Part shown: positions 24,162 to 32,352 of the stretch, one piece after another
Numbering within the stretch: position 1 is the stretch's first letter
Layout of the letters: the number at the start of each line of letters is the position of its first letter
From: an uncultured Lactobacillus sp.
GTDB lineage: Bacteria; Bacillota; Bacilli; Lactobacillales; Lactobacillaceae
Direction of reading: 5' to 3'
Length of the DNA stretch: 64,000 nucleotides
Assembly: GCA_910587695.1 (NCBI GenBank)
Contig: CAJUNC010000009.1
Span: 1-64,000, forward strand
Notes under the pieces: model-generated
Seen by the model: only the letters and a program-made list of their open reading frames with translations
The model's database searches: none
Told to the model about the DNA's origin: nothing
Program-made: the position numbers and the translations under genes

Positions 24162-24779
24162 ATGTCAACACTTTTAGTCATCCAAGCATACTCCAAAGAT
24201 AAAAGTGCGCATTTGGATCGGCTTAACCAGCATTTTATTACAAGTTATCAACAAGCCCACCCTAAGGACCGGATCATTTTTCACGATCTTACCAATGATG
24301 GCTCGCTTACATTAAATTCACAAATGATAATGGCATTGCGAAAAAAGCAACATCAAAAGCCATTATCAGAGTTTGAACAAAAGTTACTTTGTGAGCATGA
24401 TGACTGGCTTAATGATTTCATGCTTGCTGATAAATATCTTTTCGTTGCTCCGATCCAACAACGGTTCTTACCCGCAGAGCTCAAACAATACTTAGATCTG
24501 ATCGTAGCCACGTTGACTAAGTTGGCACCCCACAAAAAAGCCTTGCATCTCCAAGCAACAGATCGGACCTATCACCCCAGATCACTTAAATATTTTTGGG
24601 ACACATATAAACACAAACATAACCTGGGAAATAAATATCTCCAAAAACTTTTATCCTTCCACGGGTTAAAGGATTTTACCACACTACATATTGAAGGTTT
24701 AGCAAATTGTTGCTCCAGTTGCGACCTTTCGTTAAAACATTGTCAAAAACAACTGACCAAGATCGCAAACACATTTTGA
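24162..24779 (+). CDS. flavodoxin-fold NAD(P)H oxidoreductase (azoreductase-like)
   Basis: A 205-residue FMN/quinone reductase-like protein of the AzoR/AcpD group: N-terminal VIQAYSKDKSAHLDRL replaces the usual phosphate-binding loop, ADKYLFVAPIQQRFLPAELKQYLD follows the flavin-site layout, and HIEGLANCCSSCDLS lies near the C terminus. The unusual CCSSC cysteine cluster there is not typical and might bind metal or be redox active. ATG 24162 has AGAGGT upstream. Monocistronic; the stop lies one base before a family A repeat. Confidence 0.75.
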   Translation: MSTLLVIQAYSKDKSAHLDRLNQHFITSYQQAHPKDRIIFHDLTNDGSLTLNSQMIMALRKKQHQKPLSEFEQKLLCEHDDWLNDFMLADKYLFVAPIQQRFLPAELKQYLDLIVATLTKLAPHKKALHLQATDRTYHPRSLKYFWDTYKHKHNLGNKYLQKLLSFHGLKDFTTLHIEGLANCCSSCDLSLKHCQKQLTKIANTF

Positions 24780-24780
24780 T

Positions 24781-24887
24781 CACAGTGTGTAAAATTGCGG
24801 TCATCTCCGTAGAAATAACGCGGGTCACACCACGATGCAAATACGTGGTGTGACCCGCGTTATTCATATGACGATATCGCTCACTCT
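24781..24887 (+). repeat. family A intergenic palindromic element, copy A4
   Basis: Intact left arm CACAGTGTGTAAAATTGCGG..CTCCGTAGAAATAACG. The core is a perfect 21-base-arm palindrome (24814-24834 with 24844-24864) around ATGCAAATA, including GGGTCACACCACG/CGTGGTGTGACCC. The right arm is decayed (ATATGACGATATCGC). It sits between convergent genes. Confidence 0.75.
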
Positions 24888-24897
24888 TTTAGTTTAT

Positions 24898-25509
24898 TTA
24901 AAACAATTGTTTGCCACCTTCGACAAATAAGAAAATACCGTAAACAACGACGATGATCCCGCTGATCAAATTGATCCACAACAACAATTTATCTGGGATC
25001 TTGTGGCGAAAGACATTAAAAGCCGTTGTCATCCCCATATCCCAAATAAAGGAAGCACTTACGACCCCAATGATAAAAAAGATACTTTCAGCAAAGGTCA
25101 AAGTCCCACGACTAGCTCCCAGCATCATCGTCCCATCGATCAAGGCTTGCGGATTAGCCCAACTGACTACAAAAGCAGTCGTGACCGCTTGTTTTAAGCT
25201 GATCTTGTTGTCATCGCTCGTTAAAGCCCGCTGGTTAGCAGCCCTAATGATCCCCCAGCCGATATAAGCAGTCAAGAGCCCACCTGCCAACATAATAAAT
25301 AATTTCAAGGTCTGATTATGGGTTATCAAAGCCCCGATGCCATAAAAGGCCGCTAAACAAAATAGCGCATCAAAGAGCCAAACTAAAAAAGTATACAACC
25401 AAGCTCGACTCAATTTATAAGATAAGCCGTTGTTGAACACATACACATTTTGCATCCCGATCGGTGCCACAAACGCAAATCCGATCAATAAACCTTGCCA
25501 ATAAGCCAA
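24898..25509 (-). CDS. LysE/ArgO-type amino acid exporter
   Basis: A 203-residue membrane protein with about six helices. The signature start GFAFVAPIGMQNVYVFNNGL (residues 10-29) is that of LysE/YggA exporters, and VSWANPQALIDGTMMLGA is the second conserved block. The family pumps out lysine, arginine or related basic amino acids. Alone in its transcript; which amino acid cannot be decided from sequence. Confidence 0.88.
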   Translation of the reverse strand: MAYWQGLLIGFAFVAPIGMQNVYVFNNGLSYKLSRAWLYTFLVWLFDALFCLAAFYGIGALITHNQTLKLFIMLAGGLLTAYIGWGIIRAANQRALTSDDNKISLKQAVTTAFVVSWANPQALIDGTMMLGASRGTLTFAESIFFIIGVVSASFIWDMGMTTAFNVFRHKIPDKLLLWINLISGIIVVVYGIFLFVEGGKQLF

Positions 25510-25573
25510 ATTACTCTCCCCATTCTCTAAAATACTCTTATTTGAATCATAACATAGATTTTAGGTAAGAGGA

Positions 25574-25605
25574 CAAAAAAGAAGCCAGAGTTTCCCCTGA
25601 CTTCT
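25574..25605 (-). terminator. terminator of mapA-pgmB
   Basis: Minus strand AGAAGTCAG..CTGGCTTCT with six T following, 13 bases after the pgmB stop. Confidence 0.85.
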
Positions 25606-25617
25606 AGAACTATTTAC

Positions 25618-26283
25618 TTATTTTGCGTCTTCCCATGTCTTTTCAAAAAGGGCATAGGAGAAATCGGCTGTCGTTTCTACGACTACATCGGCCTGGGCTA
25701 ATTCAGTCTCATCTCCTACAGCCACCGCTGTCATTCCAGCAGCTTTGATCGCAGCTACGCCCGAAACAGCATCTTCGACCCCAACGCAATCCTTTGGTTC
25801 AAGCTCAACTGCTTTGGCACCAGCTAAGAAGATATCAGGTGCTGGTTTACCGTGAGCAACTTTACTTGGATCAGCGATCGCATCAAATTCGTTTGCTAGA
25901 CCTAACTTTTCTAAGATCGCAGGCGCATTCTTGGAAGCTGAAGCAATTGATAATTTAACGCCATGTTCTTTTAATTCACCGATCAAACGGGTGATCCCTG
26001 GCAAAATATCTTCTTTGGTCAAAGTTTCGATCGCCTGCAAGTAATAACCGTTCTTCTTTTCCGCCATTTCTAAGATCTCTTCGTCGGTATAATTATCACG
26101 TAGACCCCCAAATTCTAAGATCTTGATCAAAGAATCAGTCCGACTGATCCCTTTTAATTCAGCTTCAAATTCAGCGGGTAAGACTAGCCCTAATTGTTCT
26201 TTAGCCAGTTGGCTCCAAGCTTCAAAGTGAAACTTGGCTGTATCGGTGATCACACCGTCTAGATCAAAAATTGCACCTTTCAT
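25618..26283 (-). CDS. pgmB: beta-phosphoglucomutase
   Basis: Converts beta-glucose-1-phosphate, the product of maltose phosphorolysis, into glucose-6-phosphate. A 221-residue HAD-superfamily enzyme: nucleophile Asp7 and acid/base Asp9 in FDLDGVITD, SIASASKNA (motif 2), and GVEDAVSGVAAIKAAGM (motifs 3/4). It lies 10 bases after mapA in the same transcript, the classical maltose-phosphorylase pair. Confidence 0.97.
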   Translation of the reverse strand: MKGAIFDLDGVITDTAKFHFEAWSQLAKEQLGLVLPAEFEAELKGISRTDSLIKILEFGGLRDNYTDEEILEMAEKKNGYYLQAIETLTKEDILPGITRLIGELKEHGVKLSIASASKNAPAILEKLGLANEFDAIADPSKVAHGKPAPDIFLAGAKAVELEPKDCVGVEDAVSGVAAIKAAGMTAVAVGDETELAQADVVVETTADFSYALFEKTWEDAK

Positions 26284-26293
26284 CAGTTTCCTC

Positions 26294-28552
26294 CTATTTT
26301 GCTGTTAATTTTGTTTCTTCACCATTTAATTTGATCTTCAAAGGTTCACCTTTCAACAATTCGATCTTAGAACCTGTCTTATCAACTTCAATGCTCAACA
26401 AACGACCGCGGAAGTTGATTCGGAATTTGTAACCATCCCATTCTTTAGGTAAGAATGGTGCAAATTCAAGTTCACCGTCAATGACACGCATGCCTGCAAA
26501 CCCTTGAACGATCGCTAACCATGAACCAGTCATTGATGTGATGTGCAAGCCATCTTCGGTATCGTTGTTATAGTTATCCAAGTCTAATCGTGCTGTTCGT
26601 GAATACATCTCAAAGGCCTTTTCTTCTTTGTGAAGATCGGCAGCTAAAACAGAGTGGATCGATGGAGAAAGACTTGATTCATGCACGGTCAATGGTTCGT
26701 AGAAATCAAAGTTCTTTTCTTTTTGTTCTGGTGTGAAGTCTTCTACAAAGTAATAGATACCTTGTAAAACATCGGCTTGTTTGATATATGGTGAACGCAA
26801 GATCTTATCCCATGACCAGTTTTGGTTCAATGGTAATTGCCCTTCTGGAAGATCCTTAACTGGTGTCAGGTCTTTATCCAAGAAGGTATCATGTTGAACG
26901 AAGATCCCGAGTTCTTGATCTTCAGGCAAGTACATGTTATCCGCAATTTCATGCCATTTTTGACGTTCTGCTTCACCTAGGTCGAGTTGCGCTAATTTTT
27001 CAGCTGAAACTTTATCAGCGATCTCATTTGCATAGTTCAAGCACCATTTAGCCAACATGTTGGTGTACCAGTTGTTATTGACGTTGTTTTCGTATTCGTT
27101 TGGTCCAGTTACACCGTGGATCATGTATTGACCCTTGCGCTTGGAGTAATGCACACGATCAGCCCAGAAGCGTGCGATCCCGACTAAAACATCAAAGCCG
27201 TTGTGGGTCGCATATTCTTCATCACCAGTGTAACGAGTATAGTTGTAGATAGCATAGGCGATCGTTCCGTTACGGTGGATCTCTTCAAATGTGATCTCCC
27301 ATTCGTTATGGCATTCGATCCCATTGAAAGTCACCATTGGATACAACGCACCTTTCAAACCTTGTTGTTGTGCATTGTGGTAAGCTCCTGCTAATTGATC
27401 ATACCGATACTTGAGCAAGTTTTTTGTCACCGATTCGTCGGCTAAAGCTAAATACAATGGTACTGCGAAAGCTTCTGTATCCCAGTATGTGGCACCACCA
27501 TATTTTTCACCTGTGAAACCTTTTGGCCCGATGTTTAAGCGAGCGTCATCACCATAGTAAGTTGAGAAGAGTTGGAACAAGTTGAAACGAATACCTTGTT
27601 GTGATTCAGCGTTACCTGAGATCTCAACGTCAGCTTTTTCCCAACGCTTAGCCCAGCCAGCGGCTTGTTTTTCTTTCAATTCTTCAAATGATTTTTCAGC
27701 TTGTTGTTGGCTCAAAGTTTGTGCAGCTTGTGTTAAAGCTTCTTTTGTTTCATGATCACGTGAAGTTACCACGATCACGCGTTTTTCAAAAGCTACGGTC
27801 TGTCCAGCAGCAACTTGGCCTGCAAATGTATTTGCTACGCTCTTTTCAGTCGTTTCAGCTGCCATTGGTCGTAGATCAGTTACGTGGTCAGCTAACATTT
27901 CAGTTGTAAATTGTGGTGTACCAAAGTTATTTGGGATCGTTTGTGCCGTTAAAGACATATGTGTTTCAGCTACATTTTGTGCCAAAACATTCCAGAATTT
28001 TTCATCATAGTTTGCATCTTCATTGAAAACATCCGCATCAATGTATGACTTGATCTCAATGTTTGCTTCAGTATCATTTAAGTTTTCAACTGTGATCTTA
28101 GAAGCGTAGAGTTCTTTTTGCGCTACACTGACAAAACGTTCAAAGTTCAAACGGAATTTTTGACCGTCTTTTTCAACGATAAAGCTCCGATTCAAGATCC
28201 CTTTTTTCATGTCGAGTGCAAGTTCAAAGTCTGAAAATTCATCCTTAGCCAAGTCAACAGAAGAACCGTTCAACTTGATGTCAACTTTAGTGAAATCAAC
28301 TGCATTGATGACCTTACCAAAGTATTCAGGATAACCGTTCTTCCACCAACCAACACGTGTCTTATCTGGATACCAAACACCACCAAGATAAATACCTTTA
28401 TGTGTATCGCCGGAGTATGTTTCTTCAAACATCCCACGCATCCCCATGTATTCGTTTCCAATGCTTGTCATACTTTCTTGGAGTCGTTTTTCTTCGGGTT
28501 TAAATTCATGTGTGACTACTTTCCATGGATCGATTTCAAAAATTCTTTTCAT
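26294..28552 (-). CDS. mapA: maltose phosphorylase (GH65)
   Basis: Splits maltose with phosphate into glucose and beta-glucose-1-phosphate, saving one ATP. 752 residues, the normal family length, with the N-terminal beta-sandwich, (alpha/alpha)6 barrel and C-terminal domains. The catalytic Glu is in GVTGPNEYENNVNNNWYTN (residue about 485). Paired with pgmB; the promoter carries a MalR-type operator and a cre site. Other GH65 members (trehalose, kojibiose) are possible but the size and pgmB/malR context favour maltose. Confidence 0.93.
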   Translation of the reverse strand: MKRIFEIDPWKVVTHEFKPEEKRLQESMTSIGNEYMGMRGMFEETYSGDTHKGIYLGGVWYPDKTRVGWWKNGYPEYFGKVINAVDFTKVDIKLNGSSVDLAKDEFSDFELALDMKKGILNRSFIVEKDGQKFRLNFERFVSVAQKELYASKITVENLNDTEANIEIKSYIDADVFNEDANYDEKFWNVLAQNVAETHMSLTAQTIPNNFGTPQFTTEMLADHVTDLRPMAAETTEKSVANTFAGQVAAGQTVAFEKRVIVVTSRDHETKEALTQAAQTLSQQQAEKSFEELKEKQAAGWAKRWEKADVEISGNAESQQGIRFNLFQLFSTYYGDDARLNIGPKGFTGEKYGGATYWDTEAFAVPLYLALADESVTKNLLKYRYDQLAGAYHNAQQQGLKGALYPMVTFNGIECHNEWEITFEEIHRNGTIAYAIYNYTRYTGDEEYATHNGFDVLVGIARFWADRVHYSKRKGQYMIHGVTGPNEYENNVNNNWYTNMLAKWCLNYANEIADKVSAEKLAQLDLGEAERQKWHEIADNMYLPEDQELGIFVQHDTFLDKDLTPVKDLPEGQLPLNQNWSWDKILRSPYIKQADVLQGIYYFVEDFTPEQKEKNFDFYEPLTVHESSLSPSIHSVLAADLHKEEKAFEMYSRTARLDLDNYNNDTEDGLHITSMTGSWLAIVQGFAGMRVIDGELEFAPFLPKEWDGYKFRINFRGRLLSIEVDKTGSKIELLKGEPLKIKLNGEETKLTAK

Positions 28553-28581
28553 TTACACTGACCACCTTTTTAAAACTTCAA

Positions 28582-28595
28582 TTTAAACGTTTTCA
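28582..28595 (-). promoter_or_regulatory. cre site downstream of the mapA promoter
   Basis: Minus strand TGAAAACGTTTAAA matches TGWAANCGNTNWCA at 13 of 14 positions and lies just after the expected transcription start, a typical repressive CcpA position. Confidence 0.7.
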
Positions 28596-28607
28596 TTTTA
28601 CACATTA

Positions 28608-28636
28608 ATTATAAATGCAATCGGTTGCATTTGCAA
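28608..28636 (-). promoter_or_regulatory. mapA promoter with MalR operator in the spacer
   Basis: Minus strand TTGCAA, 17 bases, TATAAT. The spacer is almost entirely a 16-base near-palindrome ATGCAACCGATTGCAT (28615-28630), a LacI/MalR-type operator, so bound repressor would block RNA polymerase directly. Confidence 0.85.
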
Positions 28637-28640
28637 GCAA

Positions 28641-28667
28641 AAAAAATCTCTTTTTCTGAGATTTTTA
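28641..28667 (-). terminator. terminator of malR
   Basis: AAAAATCTC/GAGATTTTT with T run on the minus strand, overlapping the malR stop. Confidence 0.75.
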
Positions 28668-29684
28668 AATTTTTGTAGATGCACGTTCCACGATCTTATG
28701 TGGTACGACTACATGATCGGTCTCCAGCTTTAATTTGTCATTTCCCTTTGTATTGATCGCTAAGGCTGCTGCCTCGGACCCCAAAAAGCGCGGGAAGATC
28801 TCGACCGAAGTCAAGGCCGGTCGTGCTGTTTTAGCAAGCAATGAGTTATTAAAACCCAATAAAGCAAGTTCAGATTGCTCGATCTCACAAATATCACAGA
28901 GGTGCTGGATCTCTATCGCTAATATGTCATCACAAGCTACTACCCCAACTTTACCGCCAGTTTTAGAGATCATCTGCCCCAAAGCTTGGGCATTCTTTAT
29001 CTCATCATCTTGCACAGTGCTCAAGCACAATGGTGATTTTGCAATATCAGCCTCGCTCAAAGCCTTTAGATAGCCTTTATACCGTGCATTTTGGACCTTT
29101 TCAGCGAGATCAGTATACGCATAAACGATCCGTGTTGCGCCTTTATCCAGCAAGAATTTAGTCGCATCATATCCCGCTTTGAAATTATCATTATCAACAT
29201 AACATGTCGTCTCTTTATCAGTATAGGGTGAACCGATCACAACATAGTGGATCTTTGGATATTGCTTGATAAATTCCAGCACTGGATCGTTGGCTTGGGA
29301 ATAGACAAATACGAATCGCGTGATATTTCCGCGCTTGATCATTGTTTCGATGTTTTTGATCAACTCTTCAGTCGTTTGACCTGACGCGACCGAGACTAAC
29401 TGATCATGCGCATTGCAGATCGAAGCTAGGCCTTGAATGATCTGTATGAAAAACGGATTATCTCCCACAGATTCTTCGCGGGCTGGCAAAATGACCCCGA
29501 TCGTATTTGAGGTTTGATTAGCTAAATTTTGGGCGGCAAAATTCGGCGAATAATCAAGCTCTTTCATTGCCTGGCGCACCTTATTCTTGGTCTCTTCACT
29601 GATCAACGGACTATCATGCATCGCACGTGAAGCCGTTGAAGGTGAAACACCAGCTTTTTTAGCGACATCTTTTATCGTTGCCAT
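28665..29684 (-). CDS. malR: LacI-family maltose regulator
   Basis: A 339-residue LacI/GalR repressor: HTH ATIKDVAKKAGVSPSTASRAM at the N terminus, then the sugar-binding domain (about 60-335) with YTDLAEKVQNARYKGYLKAL. It stands directly upstream of mapA-pgmB in the same direction and its own terminator separates it from them. The operator in the mapA promoter and a related half-site upstream of malR (29702-29715) suggest that it controls both. Maltose specificity is from context. Confidence 0.88.
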   Translation of the reverse strand: MATIKDVAKKAGVSPSTASRAMHDSPLISEETKNKVRQAMKELDYSPNFAAQNLANQTSNTIGVILPAREESVGDNPFFIQIIQGLASICNAHDQLVSVASGQTTEELIKNIETMIKRGNITRFVFVYSQANDPVLEFIKQYPKIHYVVIGSPYTDKETTCYVDNDNFKAGYDATKFLLDKGATRIVYAYTDLAEKVQNARYKGYLKALSEADIAKSPLCLSTVQDDEIKNAQALGQMISKTGGKVGVVACDDILAIEIQHLCDICEIEQSELALLGFNNSLLAKTARPALTSVEIFPRFLGSEAAALAINTKGNDKLKLETDHVVVPHKIVERASTKI

Positions 29685-29701
29685 CTGAGCACCACCTCCA
29701 T

Positions 29702-29715
29702 AAAAACGTTTGCAT
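29702..29715 (-). promoter_or_regulatory. operator/cre-like site upstream of malR
   Basis: Minus strand ATGCAAACGTTTTT centres on CG like LacI-family operators and shares ATGCAA with the mapA operator. Autoregulation or CcpA control is likely. Confidence 0.55.
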
Positions 29716-29807
29716 AACTTTAAGTATATACCGTTAAAAGCTCTTTGTGCAAGATTTCATCCAAAAAATATGCTATACTTAGAAAAAATTTATCTGAGGT
29801 GATACAC

Positions 29808-30248
29808 ATGGATGCAACTGAAATGTGGAACGCTTTTTGTGCCAATGATCCGACGCTTACCGATATGGGTCACAAAGCTTGGGCTTTTGGCTGTGAACCG
29901 GATCTTTTAGCCCAATTAGTTTTGCACGGGCAAAAAACAGCTACTACATCTTCTTATCCCTTATATGCTCTAGAAAACGAGCCTCTTCCTCAAGTTGGTG
30001 AATACAATATCATCCTAGATGGTAACGATAAGGCGATCTGCATCACCCAAACGACCAAAGTCTATCGCACCCTATTTAAAGAGGTCGGCGCACACCATGC
30101 TTATTTAGAGGGTGAAGGCGATCAAAGCCTAGCCTACTGGCGTAAAGTCCATCAAGATTTCTTCACTGCAGAACTAGCCGAAGTACAATTGACCTTTACC
30201 CCCGATCTTGAGGTCGTCTGTGAAGAATTTGAAGTTGTTTTTAGCTAA
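29808..30248 (+). CDS. ASCH-domain protein
   Basis: 146 residues from ATG 29808, chosen because TGAGGTGA lies 5-12 bases upstream; the 21-codon upstream extension has no site. The ASCH fold (beta-barrel related to PUA) is seen in GQKTATTSSYPLY, PQVGEYNIILDGNDKAICITQTTKV and WRKVHQDFF. Members bind RNA or hydrolyse N4-acetylcytidine (YqfB type). This is the longer form common in Firmicutes, and its activity is unproven. Confidence 0.85.
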   Translation: MDATEMWNAFCANDPTLTDMGHKAWAFGCEPDLLAQLVLHGQKTATTSSYPLYALENEPLPQVGEYNIILDGNDKAICITQTTKVYRTLFKEVGAHHAYLEGEGDQSLAYWRKVHQDFFTAELAEVQLTFTPDLEVVCEEFEVVFS

Positions 30249-30250
30249 AC

Positions 30251-30286
30251 AAAACGATCTGATCCACATATTGGTCAGATCGTTTT
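30251..30286. terminator. bidirectional terminator
   Basis: AAAACGATCTGA and TCAGATCGTTTT around a 12-base loop, between the converging ASCH and metal-ATPase genes. Confidence 0.88.
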
Positions 30287-30303
30287 ATTTAGTCTTGTAT
30301 GTT

Positions 30304-32154
30304 TTATTTACGCATGATCCGCAAAGCATTCAAAACTGCGATCAACGTTACACCGACATCAGCAAAAACAGCTTCCCACATCGTTACGTCACCGAATGCT
30401 CCTAGGACTAAAAATATCAATTTGATCCCTAAAGCTAACACGATATTTTGCCAAACGATCTTTTTGGTTCGCCGTGCAATATTTAAAACACGTAAGATCG
30501 CAGCTGGATCATCACGCATCAAAACTACATCTGCTGCTTCGATCGCTGCATCAGAACCCAAAGCCCCCATAGCGATCCCAACATCAGCACTGGCCAAAAC
30601 AGGCGTATCATTTAAGCCGTCACCAACAAAGCCAACTTTGCCAGTTTGAAATTGTTGCAACTTTTCAACTTCAGTCAACTTATCTTGCGGTAAAAGTTCT
30701 GCTTTGACCGTATCGACCGCTAATTTAGACGCGATCGCATCAGCCGTTTTTTGGCGATCCCCAGTCAGCATCACAGTCTGGATCCCTTGTTTTTTGAGTT
30801 CTTTTAACGTTGCTGCGGAAGTTTGTTTGAGTGTATCAGCGATCTCCAAACACCCCAAATATTTACCAGCATAAGCAACATAGACTAGTGTGCCCGTAGC
30901 TGTTGTCGGCAATTTTGCCAATGCGATCCCGTGTTCATTTAACAGGGATCTTTTACCGACCAATAATTCTTCATCGGCAAAAACAGCCTTGATCCCTTGC
31001 CCGACCACTTCTTTTACAGTTGCTAATTTTTCGGTCGGTAATTTTCCTGGGAAATATTCTACGATCGAACGAGCGATCGGATGCGGGGAATGCATTTCAG
31101 CGATCGCTGCTAATTCAACTAATTCAGCTTCTTTTACCCCTGCATTAGGATAGACATTTTCGACCCGAAATTTACCTTCTGTCAAAGTCCCCGTCTTATC
31201 AAAAACTAAAGTCTGGATCTGGGTCAATAATTCTAAATAGTTACTTCCCTTGACCAAAACACCAGCCCTAGACGATGCTCCGATCCCAGCAAAAAAGCCT
31301 AAAGGAATGGAAATGACCAATGCACATGGACATGAGATCACTAAAAAGATCAATGCCCGATAGAACCATTCGCTAAATGGTCGTCCCAAAAATAACGGTG
31401 GGATAATTGCCAGCAATAACGCTGTCCCGACCACGATCGGCGTATAAACTTGCGCAAATTTGGTGATGAACTTTTCAGTTGGTGCTTTCTTTTGACTTGC
31501 ATTTTCGACTAATTCCAAGATCTTAGCGACCGTTGATTCACCATAAGGCTTGGTCACGCGAACTTCGATAACACTGTCTAACACGATCGCACCACTCAAG
31601 ATCTGTGCTCCAGCTTCGACTAAGCGCGGTTCAGATTCACCTGTCAAAGCGGCTGTATCTAAATATGCACTTCCACTGATGACTTTACCATCCAAAGGTA
31701 CACGTTCACCTGGTTTGATCTTGATCACTTCATCAACTTCAACTTGTGATGGCGAGACTTTAGTCACAATGCCATCTTCAGTGACTAAATTGGCATATTC
31801 TGGGCGAATATCTAACAATTGTGTGATCGAATCACGTGAACGCTCAACGGCAATATCTTCAAAAAGTTCACCTAAAGCGTAAAATAACATCACGGCGACC
31901 GCTTCGGGATACTGTTTGACGGCAAAAGCCCCCAATGTTGCTATCATCATCAAAAAATTTTCATCGAACCATTTACCGTAAAAGATATGCTCGATCGCTT
32001 CTTTGATCACACCAAAACCGATTATCAAATAAGCTACTAGGTAAATAGCAAATTCCAGTCCGATACTTAAATTTGGCAAATGTGCCACTAAAAATAGCAC
32101 GATCGTGAGCGCTATCTGAATGATTTTATTTTTGTTTGCTAAAATCGTCTCCAT
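30304..32154 (-). CDS. Zn/Cd/Pb-type P1B ATPase exporter (ZntA/CadA-like)
   Basis: 616 residues from ATG 32154 (GGGGGTGA upstream). The metal path is CPC in VISCPCALVISIP, phosphorylation site DKTGT, TGES in the actuator domain, the HP motif in EMHSPHPIA, and GDGLNDTPVLA. The last helix has Lys in KLIFLVLGA and Asp in FADVGVTL, the pair that marks Zn/Cd (not Cu) ATPases. The N-terminal metal-binding domain is absent. Expels toxic divalent metals. An ArsR/SmtB-type operator lies just upstream. Confidence 0.9.
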   Translation of the reverse strand: METILANKNKIIQIALTIVLFLVAHLPNLSIGLEFAIYLVAYLIIGFGVIKEAIEHIFYGKWFDENFLMMIATLGAFAVKQYPEAVAVMLFYALGELFEDIAVERSRDSITQLLDIRPEYANLVTEDGIVTKVSPSQVEVDEVIKIKPGERVPLDGKVISGSAYLDTAALTGESEPRLVEAGAQILSGAIVLDSVIEVRVTKPYGESTVAKILELVENASQKKAPTEKFITKFAQVYTPIVVGTALLLAIIPPLFLGRPFSEWFYRALIFLVISCPCALVISIPLGFFAGIGASSRAGVLVKGSNYLELLTQIQTLVFDKTGTLTEGKFRVENVYPNAGVKEAELVELAAIAEMHSPHPIARSIVEYFPGKLPTEKLATVKEVVGQGIKAVFADEELLVGKRSLLNEHGIALAKLPTTATGTLVYVAYAGKYLGCLEIADTLKQTSAATLKELKKQGIQTVMLTGDRQKTADAIASKLAVDTVKAELLPQDKLTEVEKLQQFQTGKVGFVGDGLNDTPVLASADVGIAMGALGSDAAIEAADVVLMRDDPAAILRVLNIARRTKKIVWQNIVLALGIKLIFLVLGAFGDVTMWEAVFADVGVTLIAVLNALRIMRK

Positions 32155-32173
32155 GTTTGTCACCCCCGAACTT

Positions 32174-32189
32174 ATGAATATATGTTCAT
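32174..32189 (-). promoter_or_regulatory. SmtB/ArsR-type operator upstream of the metal ATPase
   Basis: ATGAATATATGTTCAT, a 5-6-5 inverted repeat (ATGAA/TTCAT), 20 bases before the ATPase start. This is the operator style of zinc/cadmium sensors. The only such sensor in the window is at 40535-40840. Confidence 0.65.
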
Positions 32190-32244
32190 ATTTTCAATTA
32201 AAGTGTAACATGATTATTTTGCTAATGCAATCCTTTTAATTGCT

Positions 32245-32273
32245 TTGACATTTAACCAAAAATAATGTAGCTT
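32245..32273 (+). promoter_or_regulatory. brnQ promoter
   Basis: TTGACA, 17 bases, TAGCTT, giving a 5' leader of about 70 bases. Confidence 0.65.
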
Positions 32274-32292
32274 AAAAATTAAATATTACTTG

Positions 32293-32330
32293 TGTCCTGT
32301 CTGGCCGCTCTGACCTGAGAGGACTTTTTT
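32293..32330 (+). terminator. terminator-like hairpin in the brnQ leader (attenuator?)
   Basis: GTCCT pairs with AGGAC around an inner CTC/GAG helix, followed by six T, between promoter and brnQ start. In this position it should limit expression of brnQ unless something prevents it forming. No leader peptide or T-box motif is evident. Confidence 0.6.
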
Positions 32331-32352
32331 ATAAATAGCATAGGAGGATTTT

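Noticed and set aside
29798..29808. GTGATACAC before the ASCH gene as a LevR site
   Set aside because: It is part of the ribosome-binding region (TGAGGTGATACACATG), unrelated to a sigma-54 promoter; a chance match.
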